DNA of 64,000 nt from Saccharibacillus deserti. GTDB lineage: Bacteria; Bacillota; Bacilli; Paenibacillales; Paenibacillaceae. Location: NCBI RefSeq assembly GCF_013618475.1, contig NZ_JABJVN010000009.1:25305-89304 (forward strand), written 5' to 3'. The notes beneath the pieces are model-generated. The model searched no databases and was not told the origin of the DNA. It worked only from the letters and a program-made list of their open reading frames with translations. The first letter of the stretch is position 1; every line of letters starts with the position of its first letter. Shown in pieces: positions 16,186 to 24,106 of the stretch. A program made the position numbers and the translations under genes.

Positions 16186-17765
16186 GCAAAAAACGCCAGG
16201 CGGCCATGAAGTTCCGGCATTCCTTGATGGCCCGCTATCTGATGCTGGTCGGGTTGGCTATTTTTATGCTGCCGATCATTGTGTTTGTCGTCACGGCCGT
16301 GTATCTCGGATATACCTACTTCATCTGGCAGCCGGAGAAGCGGCAGGTCGATCCCGAGCAGGGCGTATCGACAGCGGTTCTGGAGAGCGACTGGCACGAA
16401 CTTGCGGCCAAGTTGGACGGAGCGGATGCGTCCAAGATCGTTGGCGTTATGCGTGAATTTCACCGCAAGAATCCGCTTGTGTCGGTTGCGGCGGTAAATG
16501 CGGAAGGCCGTACGGTTCTCGAAGAGCCGAAACGTGCCGGAATTCCCGAGGTATGGACGGCCGGATGGATGGCGGAGTTTATGAAGCGGGCCTATGCGTA
16601 CCAGGCGCCGGAATTTACCATCGTCGCTTTTGTCGGGGAAGGCGAAGACGATAGGCAGGATACGGGGCAGGGATTTCTGGTTGCGCAGGTGCCGCGGGAG
16701 CTGACGGCGACGACGGTACCGGATCAGAATTTGCGGCTGTCGCAGGTCTTTGCGGTCACGCTGTTTGTGCTGCTGTTTATCCTGTTCGCCATTATGTTCT
16801 GGGCATTCTTCTATCGGATCCGCAGGCGTCTGGTCCGGCTTCAGGCTGCCATGACCGCTTACGACGAACACGGGATGCCGATGCCGGTCGGACCCGAGCG
16901 GCGGCGCGACGAGATCGCCGCGCTTGGAAGGACTTTCGACGAGATGGTGGCGAAGCTGAGAGCGGGCCGGGAACGCGAGCGCGAAGAAGAAGAACTGCGC
17001 AAAAAGCTGATCGCCAACTTGTCGCACGATCTGCGTACTCCGCTTACGGTCATTCGCAGCCATGCCTATTCGCTGGAGCAGGAGCCTCTTGGCGACCGCG
17101 GACGGGAATCGCTGGCGCTGATGACCCGCAAACTGGACGATCTCGGCGGACTGATCGACAATCTGCTCTCGTACACTCTCATTGCCGCCGGACGTTATCC
17201 GATGCGGATCGAAGAAACGGATGTGCTGCGCATCGTGCGGGCGGCCGCCGCGCAGTGGTATCCCGTGTTCGAGAAAGAACATATGGAAGTCGATGCCGAC
17301 CTTCCGGACGAAGCGCTAATCTGGCGTATGGACCGGGAATGGTTGATGCGCATCCTGGACAATCTGTTCCAGAATGCCGTCCGCCATGCGAAGCAAGGGC
17401 GGTATATCGGTCTGTCGCTCGGACCGGAAGGAAGAGACGGACGGCGGCCTTTGCAGATCCGGGACAAAGGACCGGGACTTCCGGCCGCACGGCAGACGGA
17501 ATCGCCTGCCGCGGCCGGGGCGGCGGAGGGGCGCTCGATCGAAGAGGCTCCGACTGCCGAACGTTCGGCCGTTTCCGCGCAGGCGGATGATCCGTCCGTA
17601 TCGGGCGGTTATCGGACCGTGCGCCGCAATCCGGCCGAAGGAGCCGGAATCGGCTTGTCGATCGTCTATCTGATGATCCGGGAGATGCAGATGCAGTGGA
17701 GCATCGAGAGCGGCGAAGGCGGCACGGTGATTACGATCTGGCCGCCCGCTTCCAAGCCATCTTGA
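16182..17765 (+). CDS. Sensor histidine kinase, partner of the preceding OmpR-type regulator
   Basis: The protein (527 aa) has two membrane helices (about 19-45 and 186-212) flanking an extracytoplasmic sensor of about 140 residues, then HAMP, HisKA (His282 in NLSHDLRTPL) and HATPase (N-box DNLFQNAVRHAK, G1 DKGPGLPA, G2 GAGIGLSI). Between G1 and G2, where the flexible ATP lid lies, there is an extra Ala/Ser/Glu-rich stretch of about 50 residues. It autophosphorylates and passes phosphate to the 15508-16185 regulator. Signal unknown; the next operon downstream is a NatAB-type exporter, which often goes with such pairs. Confidence 0.9.
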   Translation: MSKKRQAAMKFRHSLMARYLMLVGLAIFMLPIIVFVVTAVYLGYTYFIWQPEKRQVDPEQGVSTAVLESDWHELAAKLDGADASKIVGVMREFHRKNPLVSVAAVNAEGRTVLEEPKRAGIPEVWTAGWMAEFMKRAYAYQAPEFTIVAFVGEGEDDRQDTGQGFLVAQVPRELTATTVPDQNLRLSQVFAVTLFVLLFILFAIMFWAFFYRIRRRLVRLQAAMTAYDEHGMPMPVGPERRRDEIAALGRTFDEMVAKLRAGREREREEEELRKKLIANLSHDLRTPLTVIRSHAYSLEQEPLGDRGRESLALMTRKLDDLGGLIDNLLSYTLIAAGRYPMRIEETDVLRIVRAAAAQWYPVFEKEHMEVDADLPDEALIWRMDREWLMRILDNLFQNAVRHAKQGRYIGLSLGPEGRDGRRPLQIRDKGPGLPAARQTESPAAAGAAEGRSIEEAPTAERSAVSAQADDPSVSGGYRTVRRNPAEGAGIGLSIVYLMIREMQMQWSIESGEGGTVITIWPPASKPS

Positions 17766-17869
17766 GCATCGTTGGGTACGCTTTTCGTTCGCGGCGAAAT
17801 TCCGGCGGCGCTGCCGAAGCCGGACCGGTGACAGGCGTATCGCGTCTGCGCATCGGATCGGCTTCTGCG

Positions 17870-17936
17870 TATGCACACCGCTTCCGGATATACACACTGC
17901 CTCGTATATACACAGTGAACCCCCTTGCTATACACA
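17870..17936 (+). repeat. Four phased TATACACA-type direct repeats
   Basis: TATGCACA at 17870 and TATACACA at 17889, 17907 and 17929 are spaced 19, 18 and 22 bp, close to two helical turns. Two further ATACACA copies (18127 and 18147, 20 bp apart) lie at the start of the NatAB transcript. The spacing suggests protein binding sites, possibly for the neighbouring OmpR-type regulator. Confidence 0.55.
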
Positions 17937-17945
17937 CCTCTTTCG

Positions 17946-17987
17946 CTCCGTCCATCGGTACGCACCGGATGGACGGAGTGATTTTTT
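17946..17987 (+). terminator. Intrinsic terminator after the two-component operon
   Basis: CTCCGTCCATC (17946-17956) and GATGGACGGAG (17968-17978) form a perfect 11-bp stem, followed by TGATTTTTTT. Confidence 0.92.
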
Positions 17988-18085
17988 TGTGTTCAAAATC
18001 ACGATAAACCTTGAAGTGGCGCGGTTTTCGCTGCTCCCCAACCCTGTCGGTTCCCGGCAGGATTTTCTTTTTTTCGCAAAATCGT
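17988..18085. other. Gene-free part of the spacer between the kinase and exporter operons
   Basis: Nothing recognisable is seen between the terminator at 17946-17987 and the -35 element at 18086. With the repeat cluster and promoter, the full gap from 17766 to 18235 is accounted for as non-coding. Confidence 0.4.
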
Positions 18086-18114
18086 TTGACAGAAAGCTCC
18101 TCCCGTAATATAGT
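18086..18114 (+). promoter_or_regulatory. Strong sigma-A promoter of the NatAB-type operon
   Basis: TTGACA (18086-18091) and TATAGT (18109-18114) are separated by exactly 17 nt. Transcription should start near 18121, giving a leader of about 115 nt. Confidence 0.88.
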
Positions 18115-18130
18115 GTGCATATAGACATAC

Positions 18131-18144
18131 ACAGTAATCACTGT
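18131..18144 (+). promoter_or_regulatory. Putative repressor operator at the NatAB transcription start
   Basis: ACAGTAATCACTGT is a perfect 5-bp inverted repeat with a 4-nt centre, 17 bp after the -10 element. It is overlapped on both sides by ATACACA repeats. Its position just after the expected start site fits a repressor. No regulator gene of an obvious matching type is adjacent. Confidence 0.5.
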
Positions 18145-18235
18145 ACATACACAGCTCGCCGCTTTTGCCAAGAACGCTGTTCAAAAGCGGCACGATCATA
18201 AGCCATTCTAAGGACAGACAAAAGGAGCGATCAAG

Positions 18236-19132
18236 ATGACACTTTCGATCAAGCATTTGGGCAAGCGTTACGAAGACAAGGTTGTCGTGGACGATATTTC
18301 ACTGACTGTAGAGGCGGGCGAAGCGTTCGGGCTGCTCGGAGGCAACGGCGCAGGCAAGACGACGACGATCCGCTCGGTGCTGGGGCTGCTCGAATATGAA
18401 CGGGGCGAAGTGCTCTGGAACGATAGACCGTTCCTCACGAACCGTCCGAGTGTCGGCTACCTGCCGGAAGAACGCGGCTTGTATCCGAAGGAAACGGTCA
18501 GCGAGCAGCTTGTCTATCTGGCCCGTCTGGAAGGCATGAAGAAGCAGGCGGCACACAAAGCGCTGAAAAATTGGCTGGAGCGTCTCGGAATCGGGGAACA
18601 CGAACACAAGCGGGTCGAGCAGCTGTCCAAAGGCAATCAGCAGAAAGTCCAGATCATCTCGGCGCTCATTCACGATCCCGAACTGGTCATTCTGGACGAA
18701 CCGTTCAGCGGACTCGATCCGGTGAATTCGGACATGCTGGCTTCGGTGGTCAAAGAACAGATCGCGGCGGGCAAAGCTCTTGTCTTCTGCAGCCACCAGA
18801 TGATGCAGGTCGAACAGTTCTGCGAGAATATCGCGATTATGAAAAAAGGCCGCATGCAGATCGGAGGCAAGCTTGCGGAGATCAAGCGCTCTTACGGACG
18901 CAGCAATCTGGTTCTTCGCAGCGAGAGCGATCTGACACCGGTACTGAACGCAAGCGGGTTCACGGATATTCGGCGCGACGCGCAGGAGTGGATGCTCAAG
19001 GTAAGCGGGGAAGCGCAGGCGCACGAGCTGATGCGGAGAATCGGAGAAGCGGGAATTCCGCTGCTGAAATTCGAGATTAAGGAACCGACGCTGCATGAAA
19101 TCTTTATTGAAAAGGTGGGGGAAGCGGTATGA
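18236..19132 (+). CDS. natA: ABC transporter ATP-binding protein (NatA type)
   Basis: The protein (298 aa) has Walker A GGNGAGKTT, signature LSKGNQQKVQ, Walker B LVILDEP with FSGLDPV, and the long C-terminal region found in NatA-like ATPases. It energises the NatB-type permease encoded next. AAAGGAGCG lies 8 nt before the ATG, and the gene ends in a 4-bp ATGA overlap with the permease. NatAB exports sodium in Bacillus subtilis; here Na+, an antibiotic or another compound is possible. Confidence 0.87.
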   Translation: MTLSIKHLGKRYEDKVVVDDISLTVEAGEAFGLLGGNGAGKTTTIRSVLGLLEYERGEVLWNDRPFLTNRPSVGYLPEERGLYPKETVSEQLVYLARLEGMKKQAAHKALKNWLERLGIGEHEHKRVEQLSKGNQQKVQIISALIHDPELVILDEPFSGLDPVNSDMLASVVKEQIAAGKALVFCSHQMMQVEQFCENIAIMKKGRMQIGGKLAEIKRSYGRSNLVLRSESDLTPVLNASGFTDIRRDAQEWMLKVSGEAQAHELMRRIGEAGIPLLKFEIKEPTLHEIFIEKVGEAV

Positions 19133-20424
19133 GAAACTTCGGAATCGTATTCGGCTATTCGTTCAGGGAGCGTGTCCGCTCCAATTCGTTCAAATGGATG
19201 ACGCTGCTGCTGGTCGCGCTGATTGCGGCAGTCGTCCTGATCCCGAAATTCCTCGGGGACCCGGCCCTCAACGAAGGCACGGTTGCCGTTGTAAATACGT
19301 CGCAGCTGGAGATCGGGGACGAAGCTCTCCGCACGGCGGTATCTCCGCTGTATGAATGGGAACTGGCGCAGCCGGGCGACAGCGAGGCTTTGACGGCACG
19401 GCTTCAAAGCGAAGATCTGGCGGCGATTGTCCGGATCGAAGACGGCACGGCTGCGGCGGCTCCGCGGATTACGCTGTCGGTGAATCGCCAGGAAGATATC
19501 GATTTCGCGCAGAATCTCGCCGCTTACGTGGAACGTCTGAACACGAACGCCCGTATTGGCGCACTCGGATTGACCGGCGATCAAGCGGCGGCGATTACGG
19601 CGCAGCCCGACTTCGCCTGGAACGAACTGAACGGCGGAGGCAAGTCGATGACCGAGACTTATCTTCCCGTATACGCCCTGATCGTTCTGCTCTTCTTCAT
19701 GATCTATCTGTTCGCGGGCAACGTTGCCACTTCGGTATCCGTCGAGAAAGGATCGCGTATCCAGGAGATCCTCATTACAAAAGTAAGCCCGGGTCAGCTG
19801 CTTGCGGGCAAAGTGGCGGGTGTCGGCCTGGCCGGTATGCTGCAGTTCGCCATTATTTTCGGCTTCGGCGCCCTGATCGTCAACTTCGCGGGTTCGGGAG
19901 AAGGATTGTCGGTAGGCGGCCTGTCGATTGATCTGTCGATTCTCGGCGGACCTACGCTGTTCGTCTCGGCGGCGCTGTTCGTACTCGGATACTTCTTCTA
20001 CTCGACGCTGTTTGCCGCTGCAGGCTCGATGGTCAGCCGCAGCGAAGAACTGAGCCAAGCCAGCATGCCGGTCGCGATGCTGCTGATGGCCGGATTCATG
20101 GTTGCCATGGTCTCGCTGGGCAGCCCGGACGGGACGCTCGCGGTCATCTCGTCGTACATTCCGTTCCTGACGCCGATGGTGCTGCTGGCCAGAGTGGGGG
20201 CCGGAGAACCGGCGCTGATGGAAATCGTGCTTCCGCTTGTGATCCTGGCGGTATCGACGCTTGTCGTCGGCTGGATCTCCGCCAAAATCTACCGCGGCGG
20301 TGTGCTGCTGTACGGACAGAAGCCTTCGGTTGTGACCATGCTCAAGATGCTCGGTTCCACAGGGAAGAAAGCTTCCCGCTCGCAGCCCGGAACGTCCGCT
20401 CCCGGCGCAAAAGACGCAGCTTAA
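19129..20424 (+). CDS. natB: ABC-2 type permease (NatB type)
   Basis: The protein (431 aa) has one N-terminal helix (about 20-42), a large extracytoplasmic segment of about 130 residues, then five or six helices in the C-terminal half, the ABC-2/NatB layout. SVEKGSRIQEILITKVSP before the membrane core is the conserved cytoplasmic loop of this family. It overlaps the ATPase gene by 4 bp, so the two are translationally coupled. The C-terminal tail is basic and Ser/Ala-rich. Confidence 0.87.
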   Translation: MRNFGIVFGYSFRERVRSNSFKWMTLLLVALIAAVVLIPKFLGDPALNEGTVAVVNTSQLEIGDEALRTAVSPLYEWELAQPGDSEALTARLQSEDLAAIVRIEDGTAAAAPRITLSVNRQEDIDFAQNLAAYVERLNTNARIGALGLTGDQAAAITAQPDFAWNELNGGGKSMTETYLPVYALIVLLFFMIYLFAGNVATSVSVEKGSRIQEILITKVSPGQLLAGKVAGVGLAGMLQFAIIFGFGALIVNFAGSGEGLSVGGLSIDLSILGGPTLFVSAALFVLGYFFYSTLFAAAGSMVSRSEELSQASMPVAMLLMAGFMVAMVSLGSPDGTLAVISSYIPFLTPMVLLARVGAGEPALMEIVLPLVILAVSTLVVGWISAKIYRGGVLLYGQKPSVVTMLKMLGSTGKKASRSQPGTSAPGAKDAA

Positions 20425-20541
20425 GCAGAAGCTCTCCGCCTGAATTTTCGATCCGGGTATTCGCGCCTCGTCAAGCTTCTGCGACGGAACCCGCTTCGAA
20501 CCGGCCGACTGCACATTCCCAATCTCAAGGAGGGATCGGTT

Positions 20542-20742
20542 ATGCTTGGAAAAGTCGTTCCGCTGCTGCTCAAAGCGCGCGCCCTCGTCGGGCGTCACGA
20601 CGGCCCCGCGAGCGAGTACCTGCGGTGGATCCGCTCGCAGAGCGGCGACGTCGCTTCCTATGGCGTGTTTCTGGACATCGAAGAACAGCAGCTTCGCCGA
20701 GGCGGACTGCTGCACCATCAAGGGGGAATCGGACATGTATGA
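20542..20742 (+). CDS. Small protein of unknown function, coupled to the DUF4177 gene
   Basis: A 66-codon frame begins with ATG 8 nt after AAGGAGGG and ends in an 8-bp overlap with the next gene. The peptide starts with a moderately hydrophobic, basic segment (MLGKVVPLLLKARALVG) and has a mixed C-terminus. I recognise no family. The strong ribosome site and the overlap argue that it is translated and couples expression of the DUF4177 protein. Confidence 0.55.
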   Translation: MLGKVVPLLLKARALVGRHDGPASEYLRWIRSQSGDVASYGVFLDIEEQQLRRGGLLHHQGGIGHV

Positions 20743-20929
20743 ATACAAGTTCGTCAAAGTGGAACTCGACCGTTTCAAGAGCCAACCCAAAGAGCCCTAC
20801 CACGATATCGTGCATGAGCACGCAGCGGAGGGCTGGAGATTGAATCAGATTTTCGCCCCGACTACTGCCGGTTTCGGCAGCGCGACTTTTTACGAACTGA
20901 TCTTTGAGCGGGTCGCGCAGGAAGCATAA
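20735..20929 (+). CDS. DUF4177-like small protein
   Basis: The product (64 aa) begins MYEYKFVKVELDRF and has the HAAEGWRLNQIF core typical of short DUF4177 proteins, which are cytoplasmic and of unknown role. The start at 20735 has AAGGGGGA 8 nt upstream and overlaps the preceding small gene by 8 bp. A hairpin terminator follows directly. The longer frame starting at 20546 is not needed. Confidence 0.75.
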   Translation: MYEYKFVKVELDRFKSQPKEPYHDIVHEHAAEGWRLNQIFAPTTAGFGSATFYELIFERVAQEA

Positions 20930-20939
20930 TGACGAAAAG

Positions 20940-20989
20940 AGGCAGGGTTGTGCTGTATGCTTCATTGAAGCGTAAGCACAACCCTGCCT
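20940..20989. terminator. Long bidirectional hairpin between convergent genes
   Basis: AGGCAGGGTTGTGCT (20940-20954) and AGCACAACCCTGCCT (20975-20989) are perfect arms, and the loop itself forms TATGCTTC/GAAGCGTA, giving a stem of about 23 bp. Its right arm abuts the MerR gene stop codon. Confidence 0.8.
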
Positions 20990-21346
20990 TTATGCTTCGG
21001 TCAAGGTCCGGTAGGAGGCGATTTTGAACGTCAGCATCCCGTCCGCATCCTGCAGCATTTGGATCTGCGCCCGAACCGAGCGTTGGTGTTCGGCCAGCAG
21101 ATTCAGCCGATCAAGCGCAGTCTGTTCGCCTTCCGTCACCAGCGAGGCGTATTTTTTGATCGAAGCGATCGGCATCTGCGTTTCCTTGAGTTTAATCACG
21201 AACTGCAGCCATTTGATATGCGATTCGGTATAGCGTCGGTCGCCGCCCGTATCCCGAAGCGGGACGATGATTTCTTCTTTTTCGTAATACCGGAGTGTAT
21301 GGGCGCTGATGCCGAGCAGTCCCGCCGTTTCTCCAATCGTATACAT
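20990..21346 (-). CDS. MerR-family transcriptional regulator
   Basis: The protein (118 aa) has a MerR DNA-binding domain (YTIGETAGLLGISAHTLRYY, then GDRRYTESHI) and a dimerisation coiled coil (about 80-110), with no large effector domain and no cysteine pair. ATG 21346 follows AAAGGAGGG at 8 nt; a longer frame to 21424 would run through the promoter. It is divergent from a short-chain dehydrogenase gene whose promoter has the 19-bp spacer and palindrome typical of MerR control (21373-21403). It therefore probably regulates that gene and itself. Confidence 0.88.
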   Translation of the reverse strand: MYTIGETAGLLGISAHTLRYYEKEEIIVPLRDTGGDRRYTESHIKWLQFVIKLKETQMPIASIKKYASLVTEGEQTALDRLNLLAEHQRSVRAQIQMLQDADGMLTFKIASYRTLTEA

Positions 21347-21372
21347 GGATAAACCCTCCTTTGGATTTCGAC

Positions 21373-21403
21373 TTGACTTAGAGTTAACTCTAATCAATAT
21401 AAT
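21373..21403 (+). promoter_or_regulatory. MerR-type promoter: 19-bp spacer with a 14-bp palindrome
   Basis: TTGACT (21373-21378) and TATAAT (21398-21403) are 19 nt apart. The spacer holds TAGAGTTAACTCTA (21379-21392), a perfect palindrome. Over-long spacer plus central operator is the hallmark of genes activated by MerR proteins through DNA untwisting. It faces the dehydrogenase gene. Confidence 0.88.
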
Positions 21404-21458
21404 CAACGCATAGGCCGATCGCAAGACCTAAATTCGATCGAACCCAGGAGGAGTTCCC

Positions 21459-22238
21459 ATGAAGTACACAGTCATTACCGGTGCCAGTTCGGGGATCGGC
21501 TACGAAGCGGCGCTGGCGTTTGCGGCCCGCGGCAAGAATCTGATCGTGGCGGCGCGGCGTACGGAAGAATTGGAACGGCTCAAATCGAAGGTGGAGGAAA
21601 TCGACCCCGCGCTGGACGTGGTCATTCGTACGGTGGACCTGTCCGTATCGGCCAATGTGCATACCTTCTACGAAAGTCTGGGCGAGTATGAGATCGAGAC
21701 GTGGATCAACAATGCGGGCTTCGGCAACTTCGCTTCCGTCGGAGAACAGCATCTGCCGAAGATCGAACAGATGATCCATCTCAATATCGAAGCGCTGACG
21801 ATTCTGTCTTCTCTGTACGTGCGCGACTATGCTTCCAAGGAAGGCACGCAGATTCTCAACATCTCGTCGGGCGGCGGGTATACGGTCGTGGCCGAAGCGG
21901 TCACCTACTGCGCGACCAAATTCTACGTCAGCGCTTTTACCGAAGGACTGGACCGGGAACTCAAAGGCAAGAATCTGCCGATGCGGGCCAAAGTGCTGGC
22001 ACCTGCCGCAACGGAGACCGAATTTGCCAAGCGTTCGTTCGATGTCGGCCAGTTCGAATACGAAGGCCGCGTCGCCAAGTTCCATACCGCGCAGCAAATG
22101 GCGGGCTTCCTGCTCGATCTGTACGACAACGGGCAGACCGTCGGAATCGTCAACGGCTTGACGTACGATTTTGAACTGAAAGGTCCGATTTACCCCTACG
22201 CCGACCGAAGCCAGACCCAGACCGAAAAAGAGTCTTGA
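21459..22238 (+). CDS. Short-chain dehydrogenase/reductase controlled by MerR
   Basis: The protein (259 aa) is a classical SDR: cofactor loop TGASSGIG (residues 7-14), NNAGFG (84-89), catalytic Ser136/137 and YCATK (Tyr150, Lys154). AARR after strand 2 suggests NADP(H). AGGAGG precedes the ATG by about 8 nt. It forms a single-gene unit ending at a strong terminator and is divergent from the MerR gene. A substrate cannot be named; a reactive carbonyl detoxification role is only a guess. Confidence 0.9.
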   Translation: MKYTVITGASSGIGYEAALAFAARGKNLIVAARRTEELERLKSKVEEIDPALDVVIRTVDLSVSANVHTFYESLGEYEIETWINNAGFGNFASVGEQHLPKIEQMIHLNIEALTILSSLYVRDYASKEGTQILNISSGGGYTVVAEAVTYCATKFYVSAFTEGLDRELKGKNLPMRAKVLAPAATETEFAKRSFDVGQFEYEGRVAKFHTAQQMAGFLLDLYDNGQTVGIVNGLTYDFELKGPIYPYADRSQTQTEKES

Positions 22239-22267
22239 GTGTCCGGATTTCCGCTTCGTACCTATCC

Positions 22268-22308
22268 AAAAAGCCGTATGCCTTTTCCGGGCATGCGGCT
22301 TTTTTTTG
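22268..22308 (+). terminator. Intrinsic terminator after the dehydrogenase gene
   Basis: AAAAAGCCGTATGCC and GGGCATGCGGCTTTTTTTT form a 15-bp stem with one mismatch and an 8-T tail. Confidence 0.93.
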
Positions 22309-22405
22309 CGCTTTTTTAAACGGAATTTAAACTTGGCAAGGTCTATCTTTTAACCTGGGCTCTCTATCATAGGAAATAACGATAACGAGCAAAGAGGTGA
22401 GGGAC

Positions 22406-23392
22406 ATGACAGAAATGATGATCGAGACCCGGAACTTGACCAAGAAATACCGGGGGACCCGTGCCGTGGACGCGCTTAATCTGGCGATCCCGCAGGGCGA
22501 AATTTACGGATTTCTCGGACCGAACGGAGCGGGCAAGACGACGACGATCCGGATGCTGCTTGGCCTGATCAAGCCCGACAGCGGCCTTGTGCAGATCTTC
22601 GGACAGGACCTGAAGCGCGAGCGGATCAAGATTCTGCGCCGGGTCGGTTCGCTGGTCGAGTATCCGTCGTATTACGGCCATCTGAACGCGGTTGAGAATC
22701 TGGAGACGATCCGCCGGATCCTGAATGTGCCCAAGAACCGGATCGACGAGGTCCTGCATACGGTCGGACTGACCAAGGATGCCAAACGTTCCGTCAAAGG
22801 GTATTCGCTTGGGATGAAGCAGCGGCTCGGCATCGCGTCGGCCCTGCTCGGCGGTCCCGAACTGCTGATTCTCGACGAACCGACGAACGGACTGGACCCT
22901 TCGGGCATTCTGGAAATTCGCGAGCTGATCAAAAAAATGCCGCAGGAGCAGGGGATTACCGTTCTCGTTTCCAGCCACCTGCTGAGCGAAATCGAACAGA
23001 TGGCAAGCAGTGTCGGGATCGTCAACCAGGGAAAAATGATTTTTCAGGACAGCATGCCGAATCTCCAGCGCAAAGCCGGCAGCGAGATTCATATCGCCTT
23101 GTCCGATCCGGAAGCGGGGATGATTACGGCGCGCGAACAAGGCTGCTTCCCGCGGCTCGATCAGGGCAAGATGGTGTTCAAAGGCATAGACAACGGACAG
23201 ATCGCCCGGCTCGTGTCGGCTCTGGTCGATGCCCGGCACAGTATCTATCGCGTGGAAGAGCGCCGCAAATCGCTCGAAGACCTGTTCCTGACCATGACAG
23301 GAAGCGGTTCGGCGGACACGGCGGACGCGGACTTCCGCAGCGGAAGCGGCGCGCCCCGAGCGGCGGGCCTGCCAAGGGAGGCGGCGCAATGA
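22406..23392 (+). CDS. ABC transporter ATP-binding protein, lantibiotic/bacitracin immunity type (LanF/BcrA-like)
   Basis: The protein (328 aa) shows Walker A GPNGAGKTT, signature YSLGMKQRLGIA, Walker B LLILDEP and H-loop SSHLLSE. In place of the usual Q-loop it has SLVEYPSYYGHL; this Glu-containing E-loop is characteristic of LanF subunits of lantibiotic self-protection transporters. ATG 22406 follows AAGAGGTG at about 7 nt. The gene overlaps the first permease by 4 bp. With two permeases it forms a LanFEG-like exporter that would expel a membrane-active peptide. Confidence 0.88.
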   Translation: MTEMMIETRNLTKKYRGTRAVDALNLAIPQGEIYGFLGPNGAGKTTTIRMLLGLIKPDSGLVQIFGQDLKRERIKILRRVGSLVEYPSYYGHLNAVENLETIRRILNVPKNRIDEVLHTVGLTKDAKRSVKGYSLGMKQRLGIASALLGGPELLILDEPTNGLDPSGILEIRELIKKMPQEQGITVLVSSHLLSEIEQMASSVGIVNQGKMIFQDSMPNLQRKAGSEIHIALSDPEAGMITAREQGCFPRLDQGKMVFKGIDNGQIARLVSALVDARHSIYRVEERRKSLEDLFLTMTGSGSADTADADFRSGSGAPRAAGLPREAAQ

Positions 23393-24105
23393 TCGGCAAG
23401 CTGTTTGCGGCCGACCTGCTCAAGACGCGGCGGACCGGCATTTGGTGGGTGGTCTTGATCGGAGCGGCCGGACTTGCGGCCATGCAGGCGCTCAACTTCG
23501 GGCTGCGCTACGATTATTTGGTGTACGACACCTATGCGGCCGACCCCTGGGGCGGTCTGATCAAAGAAACAAGTATGTTCGTGCCGATTGCGGTCTATCT
23601 GGCGATGACCCTGCTGATGGGGATGATCGCCAATATCGAGAACCGCCAGAACTCCTGGAAACAGACCTTGGCTCTCCCGGTTCGCCGTTCCGAAGTGTTC
23701 GCTTCGAAACTGCTGTGCTGCCTGGTCCAGCTGCTGGCCGCCTGCGTGCTGCTCGCTGCTTCGACGGCCGCCGTCGGACTGCTGCTGGGCTTCGGAGGAC
23801 CGCTGCCTTATCTGGATCTGCTGACGCTCGGTTTCTACCCGCTGCTGGCTTCGCTGCCGATGCTCGGCGTAATGCTCTGGATGACTTTGACGATGCGCAA
23901 TCAGGCTATTCCGATCTCGCTGGGGATCGCGGCTTCCATGGTATCGGTCTTCGGCGCTTCGATGCCCGAGATCCTTCCGCTGTCTTGGCCGATGCTGGTC
24001 GTGCGGGGACACGAGACGCTCCGATTTGTCGGGCTGGGGATTGCTTTGTTCGCCATGCTCTATCTGCTGGGATCGATTCATTTCTCGAGAAAGGATGTGG
24101 CCTGA
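23389..24105 (+). CDS. ABC-2 permease, LanE/MutE-like
   Basis: The protein (238 aa) has six predicted membrane helices and begins MIGKLFAADLLKTRRTG, the amphipathic N-terminus typical of this family. The segment NRQNSWKQTLALPV resembles the conserved cytoplasmic loop of lantibiotic immunity permeases. It overlaps the ATPase gene by 4 bp (ATGA) and is followed 1 bp later by the second permease, so all three are in one operon. Confidence 0.83.
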   Translation: MIGKLFAADLLKTRRTGIWWVVLIGAAGLAAMQALNFGLRYDYLVYDTYAADPWGGLIKETSMFVPIAVYLAMTLLMGMIANIENRQNSWKQTLALPVRRSEVFASKLLCCLVQLLAACVLLAASTAAVGLLLGFGGPLPYLDLLTLGFYPLLASLPMLGVMLWMTLTMRNQAIPISLGIAASMVSVFGASMPEILPLSWPMLVVRGHETLRFVGLGIALFAMLYLLGSIHFSRKDVA

Positions 24106-24106
24106 T

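Noticed and set aside
17870-17936. CRISPR-like array
   Set aside because: The repeat unit is only 8 bp and the spacings of 18-22 bp are too short for CRISPR repeats and spacers.
18892-20790. 632-codon minus-strand open frame
   Set aside because: Antisense of the NatB-type permease gene; Gln/Arg-rich composition is typical of a shadow frame.
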